This document shows, in pieces, positions 49,033 to 60,960 of a DNA stretch of 64,000 bases (the stretch's first letter is position 1; each line of letters starts with the position of its first letter). The stretch is from Sympetrum striolatum (Eukaryota > Arthropoda > Insecta > Odonata > Libellulidae). The DNA lies in assembly GCA_947579665.1 (NCBI GenBank), contig OX388348.1, positions 14,756,001 to 14,820,000 on the forward strand. The letters run 5' to 3'. The notes under the pieces are model-generated. The model ran no database searches and had not been told where the DNA came from. It saw nothing but the letters and a program-made list of their open reading frames with translations. A program made the position numbers and the translations under genes.

Positions 49033-50449
49033 AAAAACAGAAGTGAACGAGTATTTATAATAATAATGATATTAAACCAATGAAAACTAGGTTCCTACAG
49101 TTAAAGAAGTTTCAATCTGCTTTAAGATGATAAAACCCAATGCTTTTACGCAAAATAAGATGGTTTCACTAATTTCATGAATTTTTTACTACCTTAGTTT
49201 TGGAAGGGAACGTCATCCGTGAGGAGTTATTATCAATTCATTTGCAGGGCTCGCGTGCTGTGAAGGAGTTTAGATCTAGAAATACCTAAGTAATCAAATG
49301 ACTGCAGCTTTGAGAAATAAATTTATGTTAATTAATGGAATTTTAAATTAATTAAAGCATAAATTCCACACACAGTTAATGTTAGAGGTAGGACGCTTTT
49401 GAAGGAAACTGCTCACTTTCTCTATGTATAGTTCCGACGCGTCAGACGAAGGGGAAAGTTCTTAAAAAAAACGTTTATGTAGAAGTTATATATGTGGAAG
49501 TAAGTTTATTCCTTAGTTTTTGAGTCTTATAATTTTTTTATGCATCCAACATGAAAGAAATTCATGGAAAACTAGAGAACTTATATCCATTAAAATTGCT
49601 TTAATTATACATAAAATGGAAAAATAAAAGTCATGTTAACCAGGAAGGACCAAGCGACCGAGAAATATCGAATAAAGAAAAGGACAACAAAAACAGTGAT
49701 AATTGCGCGAAATGGAGTAAAATTCTTGTTTGCTCAGTTAACCTACACAATTTTTGATGATGCCAGAAAGAGGCGTAATAATGTGTTCGACACATTCAAT
49801 TCTTTACTGTGAAGCATCCTCCAGATATTCGTTGGTTGAATCTGCATTCGTTACCCAGAGTAGAATAGTAATTAACTAATTTAATCGATACTTGAAATGT
49901 TGCATTGTAGAAGAAGAAATTGCCCGAAAGCAATTTACACATTTGTCTGTAGAACTCTTACGTATGAAATAGAAAAACTAAATTTATAATATATTTCTTT
50001 CCGTAGGATTCTAACTTATGAAGTGCAACAAATGCTATCAAGAAGATCTCGAATATGAAACTCAAATAACGCAAATAAACACACAATTTAATAAGCAACC
50101 ACTAGCGAAAAAATTCGAGTTTGTCTAACACAATTCTAACGTCACGTTTTTTGAAAGCCGAAATATCTTTTATTTTTAAATTTTTCAATCGGACCCCCCC
50201 CCAAAAAATTTTTTCTAGATCCGTACCTGAGTATCTTATCTTAAAATATGGATGTGTGATTATTTTAGTAGGTATTAAAATTTCTGTGAGTTTACGTGAT
50301 GGAAGTTCTTCCAAGTCCGATTAAAAAAAACAGAAAAAATATCAAAAACATTTACCAGTAAGTCCGAAACTATCTACTAACCGCAATTAGAACTAGCCCT
50401 AATTACTTGTTTATTGATCAAAGCGTAAACAATAACACCTCTTAGAGTA
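49033..50449. other. AT-rich spacer
   Basis: No gene is seen. There is a C-run at about 50195-50203. ORFs of 67-70 codons on both strands at 50102-50324 overlap and are unrecognised. Confidence 0.5.
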
Positions 50450-51015
50450 CTCCGCAGCAGAAGTACTTAGCGCATCGCAGTTCAAAGGGCTTCCGACCGC
50501 GAGCGGATAGCCCTCGGAAGAGCAAGTCTTCCCGATCCTTCACATTTGCCTTTTGGGTGGGCGATTTCTCAGCGGGAATCATCCCGGCAAACAGCCGCCA
50601 TTATGGTGTTACGGAGTTCCTAATGCCTCTCCTTAAAAGCGAACTCCTTTGCGAGGTGTTTCCGCGAAGGTGCGATGAAGGCGCGTAGCACTCCATTAAA
50701 ATTTTCCCGAGCACGCGGTTTGAGACGGAGTTTGAAGATTCGTTCCCAGGGAATCGTGTGTAGTGAAGGCAATTCCGGCTCGTTGCCTTTTCGCCGGGTC
50801 AGCCGAGAGTTTAGCCTAAGTCCCATTAACTGAACACCAGATTACTCCACTTTTTCCGTCTCCGCGAGCGTGCGGAGGGCAATTCTTTCTGCGGCCTCGT
50901 TTATCGGATCGCACGAATCCTCGGGAGTTTCGCACGCCCTTTAAGGCCTCTGTTGCTCGCCGATTCGGTGCTATAATTAGGATCGGTAATCGACTGATGG
51001 AACGATGGGACTGAT
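50450..51015. other. CpG-rich island
   Basis: This CpG-dense patch holds GCCGCCATTATGG (50595-50607), which contains a GCCAT core of the Pleiohomeotic/YY1 type. The 68-codon minus-strand ORF (50620-50826) is Arg-rich and unrecognised. Together with the islands at 45640-45970 and 53830-54350 it lies in the stretch around the candidate exon. Confidence 0.35.
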
Positions 51016-51071
51016 GGTTAATTACTGTTGGTATTTAACGATAACGGGGCTTATTAATTTATACTAGAATG

Positions 51072-51740
51072 AAGAATATATTGAGATAATCGATTTTAAA
51101 AAGAGAGCAATTAAGTTAAGTTTCCACCGTTTTACCGAAACGAAATACCATATTCTCATTAATATTAAATGATTTCTTCTTTCAAAAATGATAGTTATCT
51201 TATATATAAAAATCTTTGTTTCAATACGACTGCATTACCTACATATTTTCTTGTGCCGAGGCGTCAAATTCCTTATTACATGACTGGTCATACAAATGAG
51301 GTCATGATGAATAAGAATCTCCATTGAAAATACTTATTATAAGTTTTTATCAGTTGAAAAATATATCTGTTTTCCTAATGTTGTAAAATCTTACTCGAAC
51401 AAAGAATATATTGAAATGAACACTCTTAAGAAAGGAGCAATTAAGTCAAGTTTCCACCGTTATAAACGAAAAACTTTTTTCTTATGATTCTGAAACAACT
51501 TCTTCCCCTCTGAACTACCAAAAATTCCGAAAGTCAACTTGTAAACGTAACGCAATATTAAAAAAATCCTTGACTTCAATACGACTGCATAGGTATCTAA
51601 ATATTCACTAATACCATTGTGTTGAGTTCTTCATGACATCACGTTGATCATAAAAATTAAGTCATCATGGATCTTCATTGGAAATTCATATTTTATTTGT
51701 TTTTCTTATGAGATAAGCTATCTGTTTTACTAAGCTAATA
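51072..51740. repeat. Two-copy divergent tandem repeat, 330-bp unit
   Basis: AAGAATATATTGA at 51072 and 51402 begins each copy. Shared landmarks at matching spacing are GAGCAATTAAGT.AAGTTTCC, TTCAATACGACTGCAT, a CATGAC block and GAATCTCCATTG or GGATCTTCATTG. Several small indels show that it is old. Confidence 0.7.
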
Positions 51741-52932
51741 ATAGGGTTAATATCTCTTCAAACGTCGTTAGTAAACTGACTTCTTACAAACGAGTACATA
51801 TTTCGTTCGTAATGTAGTACATGTTTTATATTACTGCTGATTATTTTTTTGCATCCCGTGGATTACCAAAGAAGGGAGATATAAATAAACGTTATTTTTC
51901 TTTGGTATTTTCTTGTGATGATTTATAGTAAGTTTTGATAATAAGTTAACAATGAACTTCACTATCAAACCTAACTCCATTGTCAAAATCAATGATAAAA
52001 AAATCCATAAACACACGTCTAAAACTATTAATCTCATATAATGAACCTTCGATATCCTTTCGAATTCGATTTTTATAACTCAAAGAGTCAGCCAGGGGCT
52101 GGTACCACGGGCTTATTAAATTGCTATTACCTAATACATTAAAATTTAATAAGAAAACATACTCCAGCCATACATATGTTACCATCTTCATGAAATCTAT
52201 TTAGATGCTAGTGAATATCTATAGCTGAATAATAGGCATTTTTGTGTCTATTCCTAGATAATTAACGAATCTTATTTCATCTCATTGTGAAACCTAATTC
52301 TTTTGAGATGACAAATGAAAAAATGTCAAACATTAGAAAGAAACGCACACCCTGTTTAATCTTTAAAATACCGTAGATTTCCGGAAATCCAATTGATCGA
52401 TTACTATTAGCTTGATCATTAATTATCTATCTGCTTCCGCTTGGAAGCTTGATGCACGTGGGTGTATCCTAAATATTTTATCAATTTAATCTTCATTGGC
52501 ATGACCTTTAGCGTTGAGAGGAAGCTAATTCTAAAGCACGGCGTATGCAGTAGGCAGATATAATAAACGGGTATTGAATAACCTTTGTATAGAACGGAAC
52601 CGACTATCTCTGCGGTAGTAGTACAGGTCTATTAGTACCTAATTGAATATCAAATATACTCGTAGGCGTTGGTGAGGAACTTCCTACGAAATATCCATAG
52701 CTACTTCAAAATAGAAAATTCGATCAGGTCTATTCGAAGTCAGAAGATGTAGGAAGATGAAAAAGCATCTTACAATTGCTAATTGGGTCTCGAACGGAAA
52801 AAATACATCATCCAATGAAAAGGCGTACTATGATTAAATTTAGCGAAAAATGTAATATTAGATGCTTATCACGTGGAATAGCTCCATGGTAGGAGAATTT
52901 AATTGGAGAAAAGAAATGGCTCGAGTACTCAC
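51741..52932. other. AT-rich spacer (candidate intron)
   Basis: No gene is seen. Two overlapping minus-strand ORFs (51831-52037, 51946-52191) are unrecognised. If the exon at 52933-53039 is real, this begins its downstream intron. Confidence 0.45.
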
Positions 52933-53039
52933 CTTTGCCTTGGGTTATTCAGGCCGATGTCTTGGAGGCAGGCGAAGCGGCGTCGACTGCTTCCTTAAAG
53001 GATGTCCTCTAAAGACGCTATCGTTTACCAGGTTCTAAT
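52933..53039 (-). ncRNA. Candidate non-coding (5'-UTR or lncRNA) exon
   Basis: The minus strand shows a complete internal-exon signature. The acceptor is a pyrimidine-rich ACTTTTCTTCTTATTTCAG with a branch-point-like TTAAC about 23 nt from the exon, cut after 53040. The donor is CAAAG|GTGAGTACT, with GT at 52932-52931. The 107-bp exon is about half G+C, well above its flanks, as expected for an exon in AT-rich introns. All three frames contain stops and there is no ATG, so it is not a coding exon; a 5'-UTR exon or an exon of a long non-coding RNA fits. No partner exon is certain in the window. Which gene it belongs to cannot be told. Confidence 0.55.
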
Positions 53040-53825
53040 CTGAAATAAGAAGAAAAGTATGTTAATAAAGAGTGCTTATTGTGGTCAACACATGAATATA
53101 CGAAACACATTTTTATCATTGATAGTTTACATATGATGTTTAATTATTCTGAATCGTAAAGGACAACCAGAACGATGTATGGAAGAATCACCAGCAGAAA
53201 TAACAATACAATTACACAAAACTGCTCTATTGTTAAATGATAGCTGATAGCGATAATCTATATCATACTTCTACTACTGCCAGATCATACTGATGATTTA
53301 GGATGCTGACATTTATCCGATGTATCAGAATATGAGAATTAAAAAAAAAATCATAGAGAAGAGTTCTGATTAAGGAAATATACTTAATTTTCTTGGACAA
53401 AGCCATACATAAGGTATAAGTCACATAATATCTCCTTAATCATCTACGCGTTTATACGTGTTTTCTATTTAAAAGACAGGATACGCAACAATGACAATAT
53501 TACCCCAGATAGATATTTTTGTATTAATCCGACAACTCCTTTTAACAGTAACAAATTCTATTGGTGTCATAAACTGCCATACTAAGGGACCATTGATAGG
53601 AAAACTGTAAGCACTTAAATAATTTCCTTTTCTAATCTCGATTATTACTTCAAATGAACTTAAATTAAAAATATTTAACTTTGGTCAACTCATAGATTAA
53701 AGCTACTCCCTTATCGTAGAAATTCGACGCGGAACTATTTGCTTGTACGCAACACACCGCATGTGCGCACTTTTGATTTTATGTGCGGCCTATTGGTTTC
53801 TTACACGTCCATATGGTACACACAT
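53040..53825. other. AT-rich spacer upstream of candidate exon
   Basis: AT-rich except for its last 130 bp. It provides the pyrimidine-rich acceptor of the minus-strand exon at its left edge. Nothing else is recognised. Confidence 0.45.
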
Positions 53826-54360
53826 ACATACGTTAGGCCAATGCAATCAGTGCCAAATTTTCCAATGAAAGACGTCCCCCATTCCTGAGTAACTCCGTGA
53901 TGGAAAAGTGTAGATCCTCAATCGCGGGACCACTTCCGCAAATACGGCAGCAATGCGTGTTTGGAGACAAGAGGAAAGGGAAGCAATAGGGAAGAGAGAG
54001 GGTTGAAGGAAACGCCTCCTCCCCTACTAATTTCATCCCTCGCGCGAACTTCCTTCTTTCCGAGATATAATTGGAGGGGATGTCCCCCATTCCGCCTCCC
54101 TCTCTCACGGCCAATAATCGTTCCGAAGAAGAGCAGAGGCTAGGAAATGAACGACTTGCAAATTGGGAGCCGACAGCTGGCGCACCAGAGGCTTAAGGTC
54201 GCATGCGTTCTCGGGGGTGCGGAGTTATTCTGCAGGAATAAACCGGGAGTGCCCTATCTAGCGAGGTGCCAACGAGGAGTGGATTTATGAAGCTTCATTC
54301 ATCTCGGAATCTTTTTCTTAAGGAGGGAAAGGAAAACCCGGGACTCCAACCTGCAGTAGG
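53826..54360. other. CpG-rich island upstream of the candidate exon
   Basis: This GC-rich patch lies about 0.8-1.3 kb upstream (minus-strand sense) of the candidate exon, so a promoter or first exon could be here; I see no clear core promoter. Overlapping ORFs on both strands (53833-54114 minus, 53961-54143 plus) are unrecognised. Confidence 0.3.
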
Positions 54361-54621
54361 ACTATTTTGGAAAGGATTTTCCATTCAATGATGATCGAGA
54401 TGGGACACGATGAATTGAAAAAATACTGGAATATTTTTGGTATTATAAGGAATGCATGGATATCCTAACTCTTGGTAGGATTTTTTAAGAATCCTTCTCA
54501 AAATCTTTTCCTTTACTTCTTTAATTCTCACCAGTATCTTTCAGAAAATTTTGTCCTTGACTTTGTCTTTCAAATGAAATTCAACCCTGAACTATCTTCA
54601 TAATGATGTACCATAGAGTAG
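54361..54621. other. AT-rich spacer
   Basis: No gene is seen. Confidence 0.45.
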
Positions 54622-54730
54622 GCTAAAAAATATATTAATTACATAAAAGCCGTTGTATGATAACAAAGGAGGAACTAGTTATGAAGAAGTAAAGAGAAGA
54701 GCGTAAAAAGGGACTCAAATGGCACACAAG
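54622..54730 (+). pseudogene. LINE reverse-transcriptase C-terminus remnant
   Basis: Two plus-strand frames give AKKYINYIKAVV (54622-54657), then KGGTSYEEVKRRA (54665-54703), then stop and KGTQMAHK. The order KYxxDIKxxV, then TSYEEVKRRAxxRxxW is that of the C-terminus of insect LINE polyproteins. A frameshift and a stop break it. It differs in sequence from the QKMLDELKGR type at 4040 and 6037, so it probably comes from another LINE family. Confidence 0.5.
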
Positions 54731-56577
54731 TAATTAATTTAGACGTGCAAATCTCAAAGTAACACATATACATGTATACCTGTATACCTAACATTGCCAG
54801 AAGTACAACAATAATTGGTTAATGCCACTCTATAAATGAAGGCATTCAATAAGTATAACCAAATATTAAATGGGAAAAGGAATAAATCGAGTGTTAGTTA
54901 GTTATCGAGTGAAAAGTTCATATTTATGCATGGTGTGTACAAGGAGAAAAGAAATGAACTCATTATATTGCTATTCTGAATTTTATATTTTAACTACATC
55001 CATGTAATTCTATCATTCTCATTTCAGAGACCTACTTTTATTTGGAAACAATTGAATGACAAAGTAATACTCATTACAATTAAACGTGCAAACGGGAAAC
55101 AATTAGTTGTGCTAATTCAGAAAAGTTGTTTCTCGGTTAAATGTGTGCAAAATATAAATTCAATCGGATAAAATCTTACTGATATGACAAAAAATAGATT
55201 TTCATTGTGCGTAATAGGAAATTAAAACGAATTGAGACTAAAAAATGGTAATGAAATGGTAGTTAACACTTTCAAATTACTATACTTGGGAGGAATTTAT
55301 TATTAATTGTTAAATATAGAAAGAATACTTAAATGAAGGACTCTTCGAATGCCAGTATTTCATAAAATTTTCATATCACCAAAGAATATTTAAAAAAACC
55401 AAACTACTTGCAGAAGAAGAAGACGAAGTTTGAACGTCGATTACATGCTTTTTATTTTAATTTCACGTAATTATCAATGGAAAGTCAAATTATTTCTCTG
55501 AATCTAAAACTTATGTTTTATATAAATAGCTCGTACATTTCCTGGTTAGAAATTATAGTAGTGTCATTCCTTGAACATTCATTTATTTAAATTTTTCATC
55601 AGAATATTTCGAGCAGAAAAATTCACTTGAAAATATTACGTACATTGCAAACAAATAAAATTCGCATTACGAATGCTTCGTGACTAATTGCTGTGAATTT
55701 AATTCTCCTTCCTCCTCCTTTGGGTCTTTTTTCTACATGTCTATCTCCGCGTGATCACACCGCTTATCTCCAGCGATAAAGCAGAAGCGTGCTGTAGCGC
55801 GGCGATTTAATGGTTTATTTAAATTAACGCATAATGCAATCCCCATTACCCACTGAAATTCTCATTATTCTGGGAAAAATTTAGTTACGATTTTCTTTAT
55901 TGAATTTGGATTAATGTGATGAAATCAGGTTAAATGAATGCTTTAATCAGTGAGTGTGATTTACATCTCACTTCCCGCTACAACTGTATAAAATTCCATT
56001 CAATAATAACAGAAAGGAATTATTAGAACGAGTGCATAAGGAAAACACTGTTTTAACCTTTAATATTATATTTTTCAATCATTTCCTCATCAAGGGTTCC
56101 AAATATAATAGACTAACAATAAAATATAAGCTATGTTACTACAATATGAAAACGAATGCAGAGATGAGAATAAAATTTTTTATTAACCCACAAAAACTTG
56201 CACATCTTCAAGCTAATCGGTGAATACGGAAAATACATATGCCAATACTCTAAAAATAATCACCAAGGACATTTTTATGCAAATTGAAAGCTTTACAGAT
56301 TTAATTACAAGCCAGGGTTAATTGTAAGGAAAAGTAAAATTGATTGAAATTATATATCATTATGGACATTTTTAGAAAATTTTGTTAATCGCATCACGAA
56401 ACATGTTATTTAATGATAATCTTGGATTAGTGTGGTGAATGCCCAACTTTAATCATCATCATTTTATCTATTTTCGTCTATATATTAAAGAGACTAATTT
56501 CGTTTGTTATTCCTCTCAGTAATGTCAATCCATAGATCTAGTTTCTTATTTCCTTCAGCAAAAAGATATAAACTTAC
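54731..56577. other. AT-rich spacer
   Basis: No gene is seen. A small CpG-rich spot at about 55740-55815 has no ORF or repeat. Confidence 0.5.
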
Positions 56578-56599
56578 TGGAGATGTGGATATTACAGCC
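56578..56599 (-). ncRNA. Candidate 22-bp micro-exon, weak
   Basis: On the minus strand a strong acceptor, GATCTGTTTGTTCCAG, is followed after 22 bases by a strong donor, CCA|GTAAGTTTAT (GT at 56577-56576). It lies on the same strand as, and about 3.5 kb upstream of, the candidate exon at 52933-53039, so the two could be joined. The donor could instead belong to a longer exon with an earlier acceptor. Both sites could also be chance. Confidence 0.2.
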
Positions 56600-56988
56600 C
56601 TGGAACAAACAGATCAACAACCATGTTGAAATTCTTTTTAAGAAAACGCAAACATCTATCTACCTTAGATGCTAGCACCATCAAGGTTACGTTTGAGCTG
56701 TGACCATTTCTTCTATACGTCCTACATGTGGTCGCTGCAATTCTCTGCGGTTTCTGGATTTAAAGAAAAATAAAAATTCTCCTCAACTTTGCGATAGTAT
56801 AACGTTCATAATCAAATACACCGTTACCAAATGAGGGAACCTAAAAGAATTCCGCGTATGAAATGCGAAACTTGTAGCTTAACGTTCGGCTTGCAAAAAC
56901 AGTAACGAGCAAGCGCAGGTATATCATCAAATATTAATCCGCTTAAAACTGAACGCTAAAGTTACGTCCAGAGTGACGTGAATGGTAT
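56600..56988. other. Spacer
   Basis: No gene is seen. The base composition is slightly less AT-rich than the surrounding spacer. Confidence 0.45.
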
Positions 56989-56990
56989 TA

Positions 56991-57869
56991 GGGTGGTTCG
57001 AAAAAAACTTTTTTTTAATTTCAGATCGCTATAGTGCGGAAAAGTTGCGATTGGTATAGACATGAAAAAAGCACTAATTATTATTTTTTTATAAATTTGT
57101 CTTCCGGTCGCGCAATGCCATCGAAGTTAGCAAAAAATTGTGAAAAACCTTAATTTTTCATAATTTTTTTAAACATGCCAGATGGTTTTAATTGCGTTCC
57201 TATACCATGAATTAACTACTAAAAGATTGTGAAATCAAATTATATGCACTTATTTTACATTTGTTTCATATCTTCAAGTCGCGCAACATAGTACAAAATG
57301 AGTAAAATTAGTAGTTTTTTGCAAAATTTCAAAGTTTGACTGTTTAGTACATTTTGATCATACGACCTTTAGAGATGCTATAGTTTAATTCTGTTACAAT
57401 GATAACTGGATAATAAATAATAACAATAATATATTTAAATCCAAGCATATAATATAAACTTTGATATTCAAGTGGAATTCGGTCGCGCATCTTCGTCAAA
57501 AACAGCAGAGTAGGCCCACCTGGACAGAGAGGCGAGGCGGTTTCCTTTCAGATAATTTAGAAATTTTCTAATGGTAAATATTTGGTAATTTTTTGTTTCA
57601 ATATTCAATTTTCGGTGCAGATCTTCGCTCATTTTTTTTACAAAACGACCCAGAACTCACCACGGGGACGTGGCTGCACTTCGAGTTCCACCCACACCCT
57701 ACCCAATCAACCATCCAATGTAGGGTGTGTTATTTACAAAATATACATATTTATTTCACTTTCTCTCTCTTTATGTTTCCTTTCTAGCCCCCATAACTGG
57801 CTTGAAGTCATTGCTCACATACTGTTTTATCTCTCTGAAATAAAAAAAAAAGTTTTTTTCGAACCACCA
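56991..57869. mobile_element. Non-autonomous DNA transposon with TIRs and TA target site
   Basis: An 879-bp element bounded by inverted repeats of about 35 bp. The left end starts GGGTGGTTCGAAAAAAACTT (56991) and runs to TTTCAGA (57025); the right end (57834-57869) is its complement, with small length changes in the A/T run and one end mismatch. It is flanked by TA on both sides (56989-56990 and 57870-57871), suggesting TA target duplication. GGTCGCGCA or close variants recur three times inside (about 57108, 57278, 57480). ORFs of up to 96 codons do not resemble a transposase. The superfamily is not assigned. Confidence 0.7.
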
Positions 57870-57935
57870 TAATGAGTATGCTTTCTACAATTTCCGGATA
57901 GAGGCTAACTACTACACCCTACAACTATTTGCTGC

Positions 57936-58040
57936 GTTTACATCAGACGAAATGAATGAAATCTATGAATCCTCTACGAAGGTAGTCCAACTCCGGATAT
58001 GAATGAAGCACGTGTAAATCTAATCTGATGCTATGTAAAC
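57936..58040. repeat. Small inverted-repeat element ending GTTTACAT
   Basis: GTTTACAT (57936-57943) and ATGTAAAC (58033-58040) are perfect inverted ends of a 105-bp segment that also contains TCAGA/TCTGA and repeated ATGAATGAA. It looks like a short MITE, but the TIR is short and no target duplication is clear. Confidence 0.35.
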
Positions 58041-60479
58041 TAGGCTACCAATTGAAAGTTTTCCAAAATATTCAATATAAATGGGTCAAAGGTTTATACT
58101 GCCTTGAAATCATTTATTTACATTTAAGAACATATACGAGTATATTTTCAAAATTATATTGATACTTAGATAAATTTAAGCCTAAACGAAACGGAATCAG
58201 GCGTAACTTTTTGGTAGTTATTAATAATATCAAAATCCATATTGAGAAAACTTTTACTAGACCACAGAGAAATTTAATTTTTTTTTTTAATTTAAGCCTT
58301 ATTACGCCCAAGACTATATACTTTTGTTTGAACTGAAATAATAATAATATATATTAATTAATTAACAGTGAAATAATTACATGATATATTAAAAGAGATA
58401 TTAAAGTTTTAGAGGGGTCGCCCTCCTAAATTGGGTGAATACCAGGCAGGTTTTATTAATTTTTTTTATATACCCTCAAAAATGAATATCACATTGCTTT
58501 GCACTTAGCCTTGATTTGTAGTTATCACAATCACAAGCAACCAAATATATAAAAAACATTATACGACCTATTCGACTCCAACGAAAAAAATACTATTTAT
58601 AAATATAAGTATAGGAAAATCAGCCCTTCTAATCCGTTTTTAGACGTTTATCAATAGTGTTTTTGAACCACAGCTTGGTTGACTAGTACAAAATTAAGCA
58701 TTACCTGATAAATCATCGCTGAAATTTCAGATTTAAATAATAAGTAGAGTAAATTTTATTACTTAAAGGCTCTTCCAATAGTCTTCGTGTCATAAAAAGT
58801 AGTTAGAATCGTCATAAATGTCAAGAAGATTTAAATTTCAAGAACTATGCAAAGCCGACCGCATTTTACAAATGTCTCATTAATCATGGTTAAGTAACTC
58901 CATCTACGTTACAGATCTAAGGCATTATCCACTCAGGAAATGTTCAGTCACGATATTCAACAAAATTTCTAAAGCAATTTAAAACGCGAGCAGGAATGAT
59001 ATGAAACACTTACAGAAATCAGCGGACATATCTGACTAATGGAGGAAAATTGTTCATCATCTGAAAGATAACCGGGTTGTCAGATAACAACCTTGAGACC
59101 CGTTATGTGCATTTAAACATACGGTAGGATATTTATAAGATTATTCGTGAGCCCAAGGACATATTTTCTTGAGTTTCTTCATTACCAGAAGTAAATTAAG
59201 GTATTGTAGAAGTGACTTAGCAAAAAGGGAGGGTTCACGTGATAATATGATAACCTTGATATTAGATAATCCATTTTCAATTAATTTAGATAAATTAGAG
59301 AGTCGTAGACATGCTTGAGAATTAAAATGTGCTTTTTGAAAAGAATCCCATTATGCTAGATTTTTTGTCGATAAAGTGATGGATAAATCTACAAACGATA
59401 GTTCCAGCACGTTAAATTCCCTAATTTCGATTAGAGGAGTAATAAACAAAGAATTGAGTGTTGCTGATATTTATTCTAGATATTTACTCATTAAACACGA
59501 AACTTCATTAGATTTTTACCCTAAAAACTTGTTTGGCAATCCAAAAGCATATCACTCTAGTTCAATCCATTATAGTCTCTATTAATAAAGAAAAAAGAAC
59601 CAGCATTATTCAAGGAAATTCTAATAGGCTTATTATAAACTAAATTTTATACTGATGTAGGTATTTTTAAAATGGCATGAATAGCACGCGATGTGAATAA
59701 TGTTGTATTTCGATACCTTACGTCATTATTGAGAAAGGTGACGTTAGTAATTATTCTTATATCGCATATGTTTTGTTGCTGTTCTAAAATTTCTTACGTC
59801 TTTCTTTATATCCGTTTTCCTGGTGTTAGTAGCTTCACTTAGTGCATGTTTAAATTAACATCTTCATTTGCCCTATTTTTTAATTAACTTTCATGATTAC
59901 TTATTAATTAAATCTATTTAAAATCAACGATTAGTTAATTTTTATATTAATTTAATTGTCTTGAATGTTTGTAGAACCAAAATCTGGAAAATTGAATAAA
60001 CTTTGATTTAATTGTGTAGTTCTCAAGGTTTACAAATGCCTTGGAAATTACTACCAAAAGTTTAGATCTTCTTTAGTTGAAATTTAGTATAAATATAACA
60101 AAACTCTAGATGGTGCATTTAAGTTTCATGTATGCTCCCATAGAAGTAATTTAAAACCATACTCGAAGGATTACGTAGTAGACGGTTACTGTATCGAATG
60201 GTTACAATTACATAAAAATATCTTTATAATTCCGAAAAAATATATGAATTCATACCCTGCAACTTGACCATTGCCTCAACCTGACTCCGTAGAACATAAA
60301 CCCTTTAAATATCGTTACGTACCCTATAAGGTCTATATATGCACCACACTAGAAACCCTTTCTTTCGAACAATCTTTTTTACCGATTGGCACTGACCCCT
60401 GATTAAGTTGAGCACACTTTCCCGACTCAAAAGAGTTACGAATTCGTGAAAGCATGCCACTTTAAGAAGAGCGAATACC
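58041..60479. other. AT-rich spacer
   Basis: No gene is seen. A T-run lies at about 58279-58289. The 69-codon ORF (59376-59585) is unrecognised. Confidence 0.5.
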
Positions 60480-60960
60480 TCCTGAAAGGAGCCCTGAATT
60501 ATTAGTCATGGTCGCCTGTGCTTGGCGACTCCACGCACGAAAACACGTAAATCCGCATCCAGAGTCAACAACCGTACCACGACCTCCGAGAGAGGGGAGA
60601 CCATAACATAAAAAAACGGGGACACTTCATTATTGTTGGTTTAAATCCAAAGGCTGAAGTGGCGGAGGGAGGGCGAACCTTAGGTGTCTAGATAATTGTT
60701 ACCGGAGAAACAACCCCGACCCTTAGCGCGACCGGCGTCGCGACGACCGGGACGCGCCATCGGCGTCTCGCGACGTGTGTCAGAAGGGGTCGCTGGATAG
60801 TGGAGTGGAGGGGTTTATTTTTTTGAGGAGGGGTTCTTTTTTTAGCGGGGGTTCTTTTTTCAGTGAGGGGTCGAGAGCGTAGTGACTGCCCGGAGCCAAA
60901 CCCCTCTTCCCGCAGTCACCTACCACGTAAATTACCCTTCCCTTCTTCGCCAGTGATGCC
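60480..60960. other. Most CpG-dense island, with G-rich mini-repeats
   Basis: The segment 60715-60800 is extremely CpG-dense (for example GCGTCGCGACGACC). It is followed by three and a half copies of an 18- to 20-bp repeat, AGGGGTTCTTTTTTTAG and variants (starts 60809, 60829, 60847, 60866), and then by a perfect inverted pair GTGACTGC (60882-60889) and GCAGTCAC (60912-60919). There is no credible ORF within it. It has the look of a promoter or CpG island rather than of a gene body. Confidence 0.4.

Noticed and set aside
48769..49083. 104-codon ORF with His-Thr repeats
   Set aside because: This is a translation of the CA microsatellite and the repeat tail, not a gene.
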